A stretch of DNA of 64,000 bases from Vibrio maerlii (lineage in GTDB: Bacteria; Pseudomonadota; Gammaproteobacteria; Enterobacterales; Vibrionaceae), in assembly GCF_003415655.1 (NCBI RefSeq), contig NZ_QRHC01000003.1, positions 61,472 through 125,471 of the forward strand, written 5' to 3'. This document shows positions 8,629 to 18,522 of the stretch, piece after piece. Position numbers and translations under genes: made by a program. The notes under the pieces were generated by a model. It had not been told where the DNA came from and ran no database searches. It saw only the letters and a list, made by a program, of their open reading frames with translations. The number at the start of each line of letters is the position of its first letter. Position 1 is the first letter of the stretch.

Positions 8629-10641
8629 ATGCCGATTAACCGAATCCGAAACATCGCCTTTGTTGGCCAAACGGGAAGCGGTAAGACTACGCTGATCGAA
8701 AAGCTACTCCACACCTCAAACTCCACCTCTAAACTAGGTAGCGTTGAAAGCGGCACTACTGTAACGGACTTTGATGCTCAATCAATTCATTACCAACACA
8801 GTATCGAAGCTACCCCCGTCACTCTAACCTGGAAAAGACACCGACTGAATGTCATTGATACCCCAGGACAAAGTGAACTATTAGGGCGTACCTTTAGTAT
8901 TTACCCTGCTGTTGAAGCAACCGCGCTCGTCATTGACCCGCTACAGCCGTTAAATCAAGTCTCCGACCGTCTTTTTGAATTTTCTAAGCAACAAAACAAA
9001 TGCCAAATGATCGTAGTGAACAAGCTTGATCTAGAAACAAGCACGCTTGAGCAATTGATCGAGCAGATCAACGCTACTTTTGGTGCACATTGCCTTCCAA
9101 TCAACCTACCTTCAGAAAATGGCAAAGAAGTTGTCGATTGTTACTTCACTCCTCAAATTGGTCGAGAAACACTCTTCTCCGACGTCGAAGGCGCACACGA
9201 GACATTGATTGATCAAGTCGTTGAAGTCGATGAAGATTTGATGGAACTGTACCTAGAGCAAGGCTCTGCACTCTCTCCTGAACAACTGCATGACCCATTC
9301 GAAGAGGCACTAAGAACTGGCCATATAATCCCAATCTGTTTTGTTTCCTCTGAAACAGGAGCAGGTGTCGAGCATTTACTTGATGTATTGTCGCAACTCA
9401 TGCCTATGCCTAGCGAAGGCAACCCTCCGCTTCTTGTGAAAAATGGTCAGCAAGTACGTGTGGACTGTGAAAGCTTGGAGCACAGCGTAGCTCACGTTTA
9501 TAAAGTTAGCGTTGACCCTTATATGGGTAAATTAGCTTACTTACGTCTGTTCCAAGGCGAAATCCACGCTGGTAGTCAACTCTATATTGGAGAAAGTAAT
9601 AAAGCGTTTAAAGTTGGGCACCTGTATCAACTCCAAGGTAAAGAACGTTTAGAGATTGAAAAGGCTATGCCTGGCGATTTCTGTGTATTAGCAAAAGTTG
9701 ATGAGCTGGAGTTTGACTCTATCGTTCATGACTCTCATGACGAAGATGGTGTTCAATTAAAAACACTCAATATTCCTCAATCGATGTATAGCTTAAAGCT
9801 GATGCCCAAAAAACGAGGTGACGAACAAAAGCTCGGAGAAATACTTAAACGCATTGTAAGTGAAGACCCGTCACTCAAAGTCGAACACCGAGTTCGAACC
9901 AATGAGACCATATTAAGTGGACAAGGTGAGTTCCACCTAAAAGTCGCTCTTGAGAAAATGTCTCAGACCTACAAGCTCGATGTTGAGACGTCACCACCAA
10001 GCATCGAATACTTCGAAACGATCACTAAAGCAGCGGAAGCTCGTTATCGTCACAAGAAACAAAGTGGTGGCGCAGGACAGTTCGGTGAAGTTCATCTCAG
10101 TGTTCGTCCATTAGCACGTGGCCAAGGCTTTAAGTTCATCAATAAGGTTGTCGGTGGCGCGATTCCAACCGCTTTGATCCCAGCTGTGGAGAAAGGCATT
10201 GTACAAGCCTTGGAAGAAGGAGCCATTTCAGGCAACCCAATTAAGGATATCGAAGTCACTGTATTTGATGGTAAATACCACGCAGTTGACTCTAAAGAGA
10301 TCGCATTTGTGATTGCTGGTAAAAAAGCCTTCCTTGAGGCGGTAAATAGTGCGGGTCCAATTGTCTTGGAACCGATTGTACAAATGGAGCTTTTAGTACC
10401 GACTATTTCACTGGGTGATATCTCCGGGAACCTTTCAGGAAACCGAGGCGTCATCGAAGGAACCATGCCAGTGACTGCAGACATGAGCCAGCTGAGCGCT
10501 AAAGTTCCTGCTAACGAGCTACAAGACTACGCACAAACGCTACGATCAATGACTGGCGGTCAAGGCTCATTCAGTATGACCCTAAGTCACTATGAACCAG
10601 CTCCACATACTGTGCAGCAACAGGTGTGTTTGGAGCCTTGA
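8629..10641 (+). CDS. EF-G-like translational GTPase paralogue
   Basis: A 670-residue member of the EF-G superfamily, shorter than canonical EF-G (about 700). G1 is GQTGSGKT (13-20), where true EF-G has AHIDAGKT. G3 is DTPGQ (77-81), with glutamine where EF-G has the GTPase-activating histidine. G4 is NKLD (131-134). Domain II follows at about 280-370, domain III at about 385-460 and domains IV-V to the end (PVTADMSQLS is an EF-G-like domain V stretch). It acts in the cytoplasm, probably on ribosomes. Its function could be a specialised elongation/recycling factor or a stress variant; the sequence does not decide. It is a single gene behind a structured leader, ended by the terminator at 10663-10689. 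Confidence 0.85.
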   Translation: MPINRIRNIAFVGQTGSGKTTLIEKLLHTSNSTSKLGSVESGTTVTDFDAQSIHYQHSIEATPVTLTWKRHRLNVIDTPGQSELLGRTFSIYPAVEATALVIDPLQPLNQVSDRLFEFSKQQNKCQMIVVNKLDLETSTLEQLIEQINATFGAHCLPINLPSENGKEVVDCYFTPQIGRETLFSDVEGAHETLIDQVVEVDEDLMELYLEQGSALSPEQLHDPFEEALRTGHIIPICFVSSETGAGVEHLLDVLSQLMPMPSEGNPPLLVKNGQQVRVDCESLEHSVAHVYKVSVDPYMGKLAYLRLFQGEIHAGSQLYIGESNKAFKVGHLYQLQGKERLEIEKAMPGDFCVLAKVDELEFDSIVHDSHDEDGVQLKTLNIPQSMYSLKLMPKKRGDEQKLGEILKRIVSEDPSLKVEHRVRTNETILSGQGEFHLKVALEKMSQTYKLDVETSPPSIEYFETITKAAEARYRHKKQSGGAGQFGEVHLSVRPLARGQGFKFINKVVGGAIPTALIPAVEKGIVQALEEGAISGNPIKDIEVTVFDGKYHAVDSKEIAFVIAGKKAFLEAVNSAGPIVLEPIVQMELLVPTISLGDISGNLSGNRGVIEGTMPVTADMSQLSAKVPANELQDYAQTLRSMTGGQGSFSMTLSHYEPAPHTVQQQVCLEP

Positions 10642-10662
10642 TTATCCGATGACCTTTAACCA

Positions 10663-10689
10663 AAAACGCAGCAAAATTTGCTGCGTTTT
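10663..10689. terminator. Bidirectional terminator between the EF-G paralogue and apbC
   Basis: A perfect 13-bp inverted repeat AAAACGCAGCAAA/TTTGCTGCGTTTT about one base. A-rich and T-rich flanks on either side let it serve both convergent genes. Confidence 0.88.
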
Positions 10690-10723
10690 CTCGTATAGGT
10701 GGCTTAGATTATCCTGAGTGAGG

Positions 10724-11800
10724 TTATTTTACTTCAGTGAACATAATCGAATCTGGCTTCACCTTGCCCTGCCAGTACAGTTGGCTACACACACGCTCAG
10801 CGAGGTCTAGATAACGCTCTGAATGTTCGCTTTCTGGACGGGAGACAACTGTTGGTGCGCCATTATCAATATCTTCACGTAAATGGATATGCAGTGGAAT
10901 CTGCCCCAACAACGATAATCCAAACTCTCGTGCCATCGCTTCTGCACCGCCTGCCCCAAAGATATGCTCTTTAGAACCACATTGGCTACAGATGTGGTAA
11001 CTCATGTTCTCAACAACCCCTACAACCGGTACCGATACTTTCTCGAACATCGCAACCCCTTTGATGGCATCGGCAAGCGCTAAGTCCTGCGGAGTCGTCA
11101 CAATGACCGAACCTGTTACAGGGATTTGTTGTGAAAGTGTCAACTGGATATCACCAGTACCTGGTGGCATATCAACGATGAGATAATCTAGCTCCGGCCA
11201 TTCGGTTTCATTGAGCAATTGCGCTAATGCCTTTGACGCCATTGGCCCGCGCCATACAGCGGCTTCATCTTGCGCGACGAGGTAACCAATTGAGTGGGCA
11301 AAAATACCATGTGCTTGAATGGGCTGCATCCAACGATTATCCCGTACTTCAGGGCGAGCATCTTGAGTACCGAGCATTAAAGGAACGGACGGACCATAAA
11401 CGTCAGCATCTAGGATGCCGACCTTGGCACCAGATTGTGCGATAGCTAACGCAAGGTTAACCGAAGTGGTCGACTTACCTACACCACCTTTTGCGGATGT
11501 CACTGCGATGATATTTTTCACACCCTTGACTTGGTTACCCGTATGGGACTCGAGTGTTTTCGGCTTAACCTTAATTTCGTATTCGAAGCGACCGAGTTGC
11601 TGTGATTCAACTTGTTGTTCTATCCAAGCCGACAAGCTTTGTTTAATGTTATGGATTGCGAATGGAAACGTTAAAGTGACGACACCTTTATCGTTCACAG
11701 CCAGAAGTTGTGACCGTTCCGCCCAGTTTGGCGCTAAGTGCGGGTGTTCGAAGCGATTAAACCAATCGCACACATCTTGCTTTGACTTGAATTGAGTCAT
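10724..11800 (-). CDS. apbC: Iron-sulfur cluster carrier ATPase ApbC (Mrp/NBP35 family)
   Basis: A 358-residue protein with an N-terminal MIP18-like domain (about 1-85) and a deviant Walker A SAKGGVGKST at about 101-110, as in Mrp/MinD ATPases. A CxxC motif (HICSQCGS, about 270) is used to hold and transfer a [4Fe-4S] cluster, and MPPGTGD is the Walker B region. It delivers Fe-S clusters to apoproteins in the cytoplasm. The start at 11800 has GGGAT upstream and matches homologues better than the ATG four codons earlier. It is divergent from metG, a conserved arrangement in enterics and vibrios. Confidence 0.93.
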   Translation of the reverse strand: MTQFKSKQDVCDWFNRFEHPHLAPNWAERSQLLAVNDKGVVTLTFPFAIHNIKQSLSAWIEQQVESQQLGRFEYEIKVKPKTLESHTGNQVKGVKNIIAVTSAKGGVGKSTTSVNLALAIAQSGAKVGILDADVYGPSVPLMLGTQDARPEVRDNRWMQPIQAHGIFAHSIGYLVAQDEAAVWRGPMASKALAQLLNETEWPELDYLIVDMPPGTGDIQLTLSQQIPVTGSVIVTTPQDLALADAIKGVAMFEKVSVPVVGVVENMSYHICSQCGSKEHIFGAGGAEAMAREFGLSLLGQIPLHIHLREDIDNGAPTVVSRPESEHSERYLDLAERVCSQLYWQGKVKPDSIMFTEVK

Positions 11801-12015
11801 TTCGTATCCCATAGAGTAGTTATACGGTTACCCGCTAGAGGTAACTGTGTAATAAATATATTCTAGTTTTAAGCGCATCGTAACACTCTCGTCAAAAGTC
11901 CTGAACCCCGAAAAAACTAAGGTTTTGACCCCTCTCTCACCTTGGAGTAATACTCGGCTTAAGGTACTATTAGCGCCTTATATTTTATACCTATCAACAT
12001 AAGCGATTATTAAGT

Positions 12016-14076
12016 ATGGCAAACGATCCAAGAAAACTGCTGGTAACTTGTGCCCTTCCGTACGCTAATGGTTCGATTCACCTAGGTCACATGCTTGAGC
12101 ACATTCAAGCTGACATCTGGGTTCGCTACCAACGCCTACGTGGCAACACTGTAAACTTCATCTGTGCTGACGATGCTCACGGCACGCCAATCATGCTAAA
12201 AGCACAACAGATGGGTATTACACCAGAAGAGATGATCGCTGCAGTAAGCGAAGAGCACCAAAAAGACTTTGCTGGCTTCGATATTAGCTTTGATAACTAC
12301 CACAGCACACACTCGGAAGAGAACCGTGAGCTAGCGTCTCACATCTACCTAGAGCTTAAAAAGAACGGCTTTATCTCTAGCCGTACTATTTCTCAGCTAT
12401 TTGACCCTGAGAAGGAAATGTTCCTACCGGACCGTTTCGTAAAAGGTACTTGTCCTAAGTGTAAAGCAGAAGACCAATACGGCGATAACTGCGATAACTG
12501 TGGTGCGACGTACAGCCCAACTGAGCTAATCAACCCTCAGTCTGCTGTTTCTGGCGCAACACCAGTAATGAAAGATTCTGAGCACTTCTTCTTCGATCTA
12601 CCTCAGTTCGAAAGCATGCTTCAAGAGTGGACTCGCTCTGGCTCGCTTCAATCTGAAACTGCGAACAAGATGCAGGAGTGGTTTGAATCTGGTCTGCAAC
12701 AGTGGGATATCTCACGTGATGCACCATACTTCGGCTTCGAAATCCCCGGTGAGAAGAACAAATTCTTCTACGTATGGCTAGATGCACCAGTTGGCTACAT
12801 GGCTTCATTCAAGAACCTATGTGACAAAACTGAAGGTCTAGACTTCGACGAGTACTGGAAAAAAGACAGCACAACTGAGCTTTACCACTTCATCGGTAAA
12901 GACATCGTGTACTTCCACTCTCTATTCTGGCCAGCAATGCTAGAAGGTTCTGGTTTCCGTAAGCCAAACAACGTATTCGTACACGGCTACGTAACGGTAA
13001 ACGGTGCGAAGATGTCTAAGTCTAAGGGCACGTTCATCAAAGCAGCAACGTACCTAGATCACCTAGACCCAGAGTGTCTGCGTTACTACTACGCGGCAAA
13101 ACTAAACAGCCGTATCGATGACCTAGATCTTAACCTTGAAGACTTCACTCAGCGCGTAAACGCTGACGTAGTTAACAAGATCGTTAACCTAGCATCACGT
13201 AACGCTGGCTTCATCTCTAAGCGTTTCGAAGGCAAGCTATCGGCTAACTTTGCAGAGCCTGAGCTATACAAAGAGTTCGCAGAAGCGGCTGACCGTATTG
13301 CAGAGCTTTTTGAGACTCGTGAATTTGGTCGTGCTATCCGTGAAATCACCGCACTAGCAGACAAAGCTAACCAATACGTTGATGAAAAAGCACCGTGGGT
13401 TGTAGCGAAAGAAGAAGGTAAAGACCAAGAACTGCAAGACATCTGTTCTGTTGGTATCAACCTATTCCGCGTTCTGATGACTTACCTAAAACCGGTAATG
13501 CCAGAACTAGCAGCACGCACAGAAGCATTCCTAAACCAAGAACTGACTTGGGAAGGTGTTGCAGCACCACTTGTTGACCATGAGATCACTAAGTTCAAAG
13601 CGTTATTCAACCGCATCGATCCTAAGAAGGTTGAAGCAATGATTGAAGCTTCTAAAGAAGACGCAGCAGCAGAAGTTGCAGCGAAAGAAGCGGCAGAAGC
13701 AGCAAAGAACAAAGCAAGCCAAACAGAGCTAGACAAAGAACCTATCGCAGAAGAGATTGAATTTGACGCGTTCGCAGCAGTAGACATGCGTATTGCTCGC
13801 ATCATCTCATGTGAAGAAGTGCCAAAAGCAAACAAACTGCTTAAGTTCCAACTAGACATCGGTGGCGAAACTCGTCAGGTATTCTCTGGTATTAAGTCAG
13901 CTTACAAACCTGAAGAGCTAGAAGGCAAGCTAACGGTAATGGTTGCAAACCTGAAACCTCGTAAGATGAAGTTTGGTATGTCTGAAGGCATGATCCTAGC
14001 AGCCGGCCCTGGTGGCAGCGATCTATGGATTCTTGAGCCGCACGAAGGTGCACAGCCAGGTATGCGTGTAATGTAA
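12016..14076 (+). CDS. metG: Methionyl-tRNA synthetase
   Basis: 686 residues. The class I synthetase HIGH signature is HLGH (about 22-25) and KMSKS is present in GAKMSKSKG (about 332-338). A zinc knuckle CPKC...CDNC lies at about 146-162. The anticodon-binding helical domain follows. The C-terminal dimerising tRNA-binding (Trbp111-like) domain at about 585-686 follows an Ala/Lys/Glu-rich linker. It charges initiator and elongator tRNA-Met. The length equals the dimeric E. coli-type enzyme. A tandem-repeat array lies immediately after the stop, followed by a terminator. Confidence 0.97.
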   Translation: MANDPRKLLVTCALPYANGSIHLGHMLEHIQADIWVRYQRLRGNTVNFICADDAHGTPIMLKAQQMGITPEEMIAAVSEEHQKDFAGFDISFDNYHSTHSEENRELASHIYLELKKNGFISSRTISQLFDPEKEMFLPDRFVKGTCPKCKAEDQYGDNCDNCGATYSPTELINPQSAVSGATPVMKDSEHFFFDLPQFESMLQEWTRSGSLQSETANKMQEWFESGLQQWDISRDAPYFGFEIPGEKNKFFYVWLDAPVGYMASFKNLCDKTEGLDFDEYWKKDSTTELYHFIGKDIVYFHSLFWPAMLEGSGFRKPNNVFVHGYVTVNGAKMSKSKGTFIKAATYLDHLDPECLRYYYAAKLNSRIDDLDLNLEDFTQRVNADVVNKIVNLASRNAGFISKRFEGKLSANFAEPELYKEFAEAADRIAELFETREFGRAIREITALADKANQYVDEKAPWVVAKEEGKDQELQDICSVGINLFRVLMTYLKPVMPELAARTEAFLNQELTWEGVAAPLVDHEITKFKALFNRIDPKKVEAMIEASKEDAAAEVAAKEAAEAAKNKASQTELDKEPIAEEIEFDAFAAVDMRIARIISCEEVPKANKLLKFQLDIGGETRQVFSGIKSAYKPEELEGKLTVMVANLKPRKMKFGMSEGMILAAGPGGSDLWILEPHEGAQPGMRVM

Positions 14077-14080
14077 CTGC

Positions 14081-14164
14081 GCTAGAAAGCTAGAAAGCTA
14101 GAAAGCTAGAAAGCTAGAAAGCTAGAAAGCTAGAAAGCTAGAAAGCTAGAAAGCTAGAAAGCTA
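14081..14164. repeat. 8-bp tandem repeat array after metG
   Basis: The unit GCTAGAAA is repeated exactly 10 times plus a half unit (GCTA), starting 4 bases after the metG stop and ending just before its terminator. No interruptions are seen. Such perfect short repeats usually vary in copy number by replication slippage. Confidence 0.98.
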
Positions 14165-14166
14165 TT

Positions 14167-14204
14167 ATCCCCACGGTAGTGATACTGTGGGGATTTTTAT
14201 TTAT
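14167..14204 (+). terminator. metG terminator
   Basis: A 12-bp stem (14167-14178 with 14183-14194; one G-T pair) with loop GTGA, then TTTTTATTT. It lies directly after the tandem-repeat array. Confidence 0.88.
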
Positions 14205-14276
14205 ACCGACCCATCACATTCTCTGATAGAGTCGCATCACTATTTGTCATTCAACGACGCCTACTAGGACTAACCT

Positions 14277-14759
14277 GTGACTATCAATGAAATCTTGCGC
14301 CGTATTCAGCACGCGCTAAATCTAAAAAACGCACAAATCATCAAAGCGTTTGAACAAGCAGACACCACCGTTGCCCACGACCAAGTTGGCAACTGGCTGA
14401 AAGCTGAAGGCGAGAAATCTTTCTCTAAAATGAAAGACAAAGAACTGGCGATCTTCCTTAACGGTTTCATCAATCTTAAACGCGGCAAGAAAGAAGGCGA
14501 GCAGCCAAAACCGGAAACATCTCTAACTAACAATATGGTTTTCATGAAGCTGCGTATTGCACTGAACATGAAAGCAGAAGATGTATTGGATGTTCTTGAA
14601 GTCGTAGGTATTAGCCTAAGTAAATACGAGCTTGGTGCTTACTTCCGTAAGCCAAACAACAAGAACTACAAAGAGTGTGCTGATGAGCTACTGTGTGATT
14701 TCTTAAACGCAGTGCAGTTTAACCATCGCCCAGATTCTGTTGAGTACGATGCTCAGTAA
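14277..14759 (+). CDS. DUF1456 family protein (YehS-like)
   Basis: A 160-residue cytoplasmic protein made of two related DUF1456 repeats. The first begins NEILRRIQHALNLKN (about 3-17) and the second MVFMKLRIALNMKAEDVL (about 82-99); each is followed by a helical stretch ending in a Y/F-x-x-K-x-x-x-K pattern. The start is GTG, because homologues begin at this point and no ATG fits; AGGA lies about 10 bases upstream. The function of the family is not known. It stands alone between metG and an unknown gene. Confidence 0.85.
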   Translation: MTINEILRRIQHALNLKNAQIIKAFEQADTTVAHDQVGNWLKAEGEKSFSKMKDKELAIFLNGFINLKRGKKEGEQPKPETSLTNNMVFMKLRIALNMKAEDVLDVLEVVGISLSKYELGAYFRKPNNKNYKECADELLCDFLNAVQFNHRPDSVEYDAQ

Positions 14760-14776
14760 AACCTCTTTAAATGATG

Positions 14777-14802
14777 AGCCTCACTTCGGTGGGGCTTGTT
14801 AG
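14777..14802 (+). terminator. Probable terminator after the DUF1456 gene
   Basis: A stem AGCCTCAC/GTGGGGCT closed by a stable TTCG tetraloop (14777-14796), with only a short T-rich tail (TGTTA). Weak but well placed. Confidence 0.6.
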
Positions 14803-14970
14803 GCTCCTTGCTAATTAGCGTGATATAAATCACAAAAGCGCGCATGATTGCACCAAATTGATCCATCACGACAATCAAAAACACATTAAGCCACTGATAA
14901 ATAAAGAATAAATATATTGGCACAACAATAGCTTAACCCTTAAGTAGTAATAATATAAAAGGAGTTGGCT

Positions 14971-15777
14971 ATGTTTATATTAATCTCACTCGCACTATCT
15001 GCATTGATACTTGCTGGCATATATAAGTACTCACAGCATCATGAAGCGTCTTTAAGCCGAAAATACACACTCATTATCAAGTTACGAGAAATTGTACATC
15101 TATGCAGACAACATCGCTCTGCTGTTCACTATACCTTTCAAAACCACCAGCAAAGACCTATTGAACTCAATCACATAGAAACTCAACTAAAGAAAAAAAG
15201 CGATGAACTTATCTCAATGGCGCACTCGGACAATAAACTTCTTTACCGTGTTTACCATTCAGAGATCGAGTTGCTTTTAAGGCGTTGGGCAGATGAAGGT
15301 GTCGTGAAGAATCAAATCATGCATGGTAAAGCCATTCGTGATGGGATGTTTTTACTCGACGAGTTAATGGTGTGTTGGTTATCAGAATCACATCGAGCTG
15401 AACTCGTTGAGGATTACCATAAGAACTGGCAAACCGTCGTTGATAGCATGGACCAATTGACGAAACTGAGGGTAAGCATTCAGTATCTAGATACTGAAGC
15501 AGGCCGAGAACGCTGCAGAACAGAATGCGAATTTGTTTGCCGTAAATTAAATCAACTGGCTTTAGTCTGCCCTCTCTCTATCTCATCGCCCATGGGAAAT
15601 AAAGCGGTAAGAAACCTAATTGAAATCGCAGAAAGCCCTGACTACCCGTTAACTGAAAAAGAGCTATATCAACTATCGAGTGATGTCTCGCAACTCATCT
15701 TCAATGTCTATGACCAAGTACTTTCGGATATAAGCGAATCTTTGTTCCTTCCGCTACCTAGGTTGGCATTTGCGTAA
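14971..15777 (+). CDS. Uncharacterised membrane-anchored helical protein
   Basis: A 268-residue protein I do not recognise by name. One N-terminal membrane segment (about 2-19) is followed by an all-helical soluble region with many charged residues and no catalytic motif. The stretch REIVHLCRQHRSAVHYTF near 45-62 faintly recalls the start of nitrate-sensing NIT-type four-helix domains, but this is only a resemblance. GGAG lies 6 bases before the ATG at 14971; a TTG two codons earlier is less likely. It is a single gene, followed by a clear terminator. It could be a sensor-like or scaffold protein facing the cytoplasm or periplasm. Confidence 0.8.
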   Translation: MFILISLALSALILAGIYKYSQHHEASLSRKYTLIIKLREIVHLCRQHRSAVHYTFQNHQQRPIELNHIETQLKKKSDELISMAHSDNKLLYRVYHSEIELLLRRWADEGVVKNQIMHGKAIRDGMFLLDELMVCWLSESHRAELVEDYHKNWQTVVDSMDQLTKLRVSIQYLDTEAGRERCRTECEFVCRKLNQLALVCPLSISSPMGNKAVRNLIEIAESPDYPLTEKELYQLSSDVSQLIFNVYDQVLSDISESLFLPLPRLAFA

Positions 15778-15796
15778 AACAGTCTTCAAGAATGAA

Positions 15797-15821
15797 AAAA
15801 GGGAGCCTAGGCTCCCTTTTT
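15797..15821. terminator. Bidirectional terminator
   Basis: AAAAGGGAGCC-TA-GGCTCCCTTTT, a perfect 11-bp stem flanked by A and T runs. It serves the rightward gene ending at 15777 and possibly leftward transcripts. Confidence 0.88.
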
Positions 15822-15833
15822 GTATGCTGTTGA

Positions 15834-16046
15834 TTAAATGTCAACTTTTTCGGCTTCCATCCGTCTTTTCTTATATTCCCTATATAGTAACAAGCTCAAG
15901 GTCATTACAACCTTCGAAGTCAACCATATCATTATTAGAGAGTACCCTACACTAAGTATGAAAAGTGGTGCTAGATAGTCGAATTGTTCAACTGCAGCAC
16001 GTAAAGTATACCAAGAAAATAGGTCGAATTGACACTGTCTTGACAA
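15834..16046 (-). CDS. Possible small membrane protein
   Basis: A 70-codon open frame downstream of cheV on the same strand. It contains one long hydrophobic region (APLFILSVGYSLIMIWLTS and on to LSLLLYR) and a strongly basic tail YKKRR, which looks like a genuine inner-membrane topology. Against it, the only upstream start is TTG, no ribosome site is seen, and a stop codon precedes it by two codons. It may be translated from an internal codon or not at all. Confidence 0.35.
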   Translation of the reverse strand: MSRQCQFDLFSWYTLRAAVEQFDYLAPLFILSVGYSLIMIWLTSKVVMTLSLLLYREYKKRRMEAEKVDI

Positions 16047-16070
16047 ACTTTATATGGAACGGCCTTCTTT

Positions 16071-17012
16071 TTATAAAATATCACGCAACCTTGTTTGACA
16101 TACTTCCACCAACAAGTCTGGTTGAAACTTAGAGATGAAGCGGTCACAACCGACCTTTTTCACCATTGCTTCATTAAAACTGCCACTCAGAGAGGTATTC
16201 AAAGTCATATACAGGTCTTGTAGATTAGGGTCGTTTCTAACTTCATTGGTCAGCTTATAACCATCCATTTCTGGCATCTCCGCATCAGTGATCATCATCA
16301 GTAGCTCTTTAGCAACGTTCAGTCCCTCTGAGCTCCACTTTTTCAATAATTGGAGAGCCTCAAGGCCATCACTACACATGATGATTTCTAAACCCAGTTG
16401 AGAGAGTGTATCTCTTACTTGGTTACGTGCCGTTGAGGAGTCGTCCACAACAAGTACCTTACGACCTTGCATCTGAGCAATAAGACGCTCATCAAGTACC
16501 CCATCACTGATGGTGACATCGTAGTCGATGATTTCTGCGAGCACCTTCTCTACATCGATGATCTCAACGATACGGTTCAAATCATTTTCTTTGATCTGAG
16601 TGATGGCTGTCAGGTAATTAGAACGTCCAGTCGTCTTTGGTGGCGGTTGGATCTCGTTCCAAGCTGTATTGACAATATTACGTACAGAACCCACAAGAAA
16701 CCCCTGAACAGAGCGGTTATATTCCGTCACAATCAGGTTCTGTTCTTGATTTTCCATCTTTGATGGTGGGAATCCAATCGCAGCACGAAGGTCAATAACG
16801 GGTACAGCTTCACCACGAAGTGTCGCAACACCGGTAATATTATGGTTAGCACCAGGCAACTTGGTCAGAGGTGGAACTTTCAATACCTCTTTAACCTTAA
16901 AGACATTAATAGCGAAGATTTGTGAGCTATTTAGACTAAACAGCAAAAGCTCAAGACGGTTTTCACCCACCAGATTCGTTCGCTGGTCGACCGTATTTAA
17001 AACACCTGACAT
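16071..17012 (-). CDS. cheV: Chemotaxis coupling protein CheV (CheW domain plus receiver)
   Basis: 313 residues. The N-terminal CheW-like domain (about 15-165; GVATLRGEAVPVIDLR is characteristic) couples chemoreceptors to the CheA kinase. The C-terminal receiver domain (about 190-313) has the acidic pair VDD and a phospho-acceptor Asp in MITDAEMPEMDG. The usual receiver Lys is probably the SKF lysine near 294. CheV is thought to buffer or adapt receptor-kinase signalling at the cytoplasmic array. AGGGA precedes the ATG. It is transcribed alone or with the small open frame downstream; the other chemotaxis genes are not nearby. Confidence 0.94.
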   Translation of the reverse strand: MSGVLNTVDQRTNLVGENRLELLLFSLNSSQIFAINVFKVKEVLKVPPLTKLPGANHNITGVATLRGEAVPVIDLRAAIGFPPSKMENQEQNLIVTEYNRSVQGFLVGSVRNIVNTAWNEIQPPPKTTGRSNYLTAITQIKENDLNRIVEIIDVEKVLAEIIDYDVTISDGVLDERLIAQMQGRKVLVVDDSSTARNQVRDTLSQLGLEIIMCSDGLEALQLLKKWSSEGLNVAKELLMMITDAEMPEMDGYKLTNEVRNDPNLQDLYMTLNTSLSGSFNEAMVKKVGCDRFISKFQPDLLVEVCQTRLRDIL

Positions 17013-17137
17013 AGAATTCCCTAAAATGTCTTTCTAACTTTGCCTATTTTGACACACAACAATGAATCAACACACGCGAAAACACATAAGCAAAACAAAG
17101 TGCAGATATTTCTTACTAGACGAAGCTGCAAACCATC

Positions 17138-18355
17138 TTAGCCTTCAACAACCTTCATTAACAGAAGCCCATCATAGAGTGCTTGTTTAACAAGGGCAGC
17201 CCCTGGCATAGTCGCCTGCTTATAAAAGCGAGACTCTATAAGCTCAATATCTTGGTGATAAACGGATAAACTCTGTTCTTTTATACATTTTTCGATTTGC
17301 GGATATAGAACAGACTTAGCTTGGTTGATGACGCCACCAATCAAGATTGTTTCTGGGTTAAAGAGGTTAATCACAATCGCGATCGCTGAACCAAGATAAC
17401 GACCTAAGCTCTCAACGACGTCAATCGCCAGCTGATCGCCTTCCGCAGCGGCAATACAAATGCTTTCAATCGTGATTTCAGAGTCTTCACTCAGGCAAGA
17501 TTGCTCCCCCCTTGCGAGGCGTTCTTCTACTTGCTCGCGAATCGCTTTTGAGCTCGCAACAGTCTCCAAACAGCCTCGGTTTCCGCAATGACAAAGCTTA
17601 CCGTTTGGATCAATCTGAATATGGCCCAGTTCACCAATATTACCATGGCGCCCTTGCAGTACTCGACCATCAAGAATAATCCCTGCCCCTAAGCCGTGGT
17701 GAATAGAAATAAGAACTGAGTTATCACTGTTTTGTGAGTTGCCAAATAACCTTTCAGCCAGAGCCCAAGCACGAGTATCGTTGGCAACAAATACAGGTAG
17801 CCCCGTTGATTTGTAGATCTCTGGACCGAGTGCGAGATTCTTAACGTTGTAGTGTGGCATCTGAAGCACCACACCTTGCTCTGAATTCACTAAACCAGGA
17901 AGCGTTATCGCGATACTCGTTACACGGTCAAGCTGCTCGGAATAGGTTTGGAAGAACTCTTCGATCTCGTGCAGTAGACGTGCTAACACATCATCTTGTT
18001 CGGTCTCATGGATATCGATCTTGGTATCGATCAGTACATCACCACCAAGCTCGTGTAATGCGATAGTGAGGTAGCCTCGACCAAGGCGCATTGAAAGAAA
18101 CTGCCAACCAGCATGATTCGCTTGCAGGCCCACAGCAGGGCGGCCACGACTGGTCGCTTCTTGAACAACCGTCTCATGAATAAGATGAGCGTCGATCAAC
18201 TCACGAGTAATTTTGGTAATACTCGCCGGGGCTAGCTCACTCAATTTCGACAAATCGATACGTGAGATCGGCCCGTAGGTGTCAATCAATTTATATACAC
18301 GACCAGCATTGACCTGTTTGATTTGATCAATATGGCCCGGTTGAGCCATGTACAT
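17138..18355 (-). CDS. mlc: ROK-family repressor Mlc (glucose/PTS regulator)
   Basis: 405 residues. The N-terminal winged helix-turn-helix (about 10-75) begins QPGHIDQIKQVNAGRVY and includes ISRIDLSKLSELAPASITKI, nearly as in E. coli Mlc. The ROK fold follows, with the zinc-binding motif CHCGNRGCLE (about 248-257) and DNDT-like sugar-binding residues (VANDTRAWAL). Mlc represses ptsG and other PTS genes and is sequestered by unphosphorylated PtsG (EIICB-Glc) at the membrane; ptsG lies 3 kb away. The start is supported by GGAG 6 bases upstream. NagC is the main alternative, but the N-terminal match favours Mlc. Confidence 0.9.
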   Translation of the reverse strand: MYMAQPGHIDQIKQVNAGRVYKLIDTYGPISRIDLSKLSELAPASITKITRELIDAHLIHETVVQEATSRGRPAVGLQANHAGWQFLSMRLGRGYLTIALHELGGDVLIDTKIDIHETEQDDVLARLLHEIEEFFQTYSEQLDRVTSIAITLPGLVNSEQGVVLQMPHYNVKNLALGPEIYKSTGLPVFVANDTRAWALAERLFGNSQNSDNSVLISIHHGLGAGIILDGRVLQGRHGNIGELGHIQIDPNGKLCHCGNRGCLETVASSKAIREQVEERLARGEQSCLSEDSEITIESICIAAAEGDQLAIDVVESLGRYLGSAIAIVINLFNPETILIGGVINQAKSVLYPQIEKCIKEQSLSVYHQDIELIESRFYKQATMPGAALVKQALYDGLLLMKVVEG

Positions 18356-18522
18356 ATTACGCTCCAGAAATTAGAAAACGGGTAATTTTTTTACTTTGCG
18401 AAGTAATTGTGAAGTGTGAGACACGATCGCCGTGACAATCGTCACGTAACTAAGGTGAGGTTTGCGGAATCGCTCATATTTTTTAGCAAAAAAAACGCAT
18501 TTCGAACAAATTTAAATCGCAC

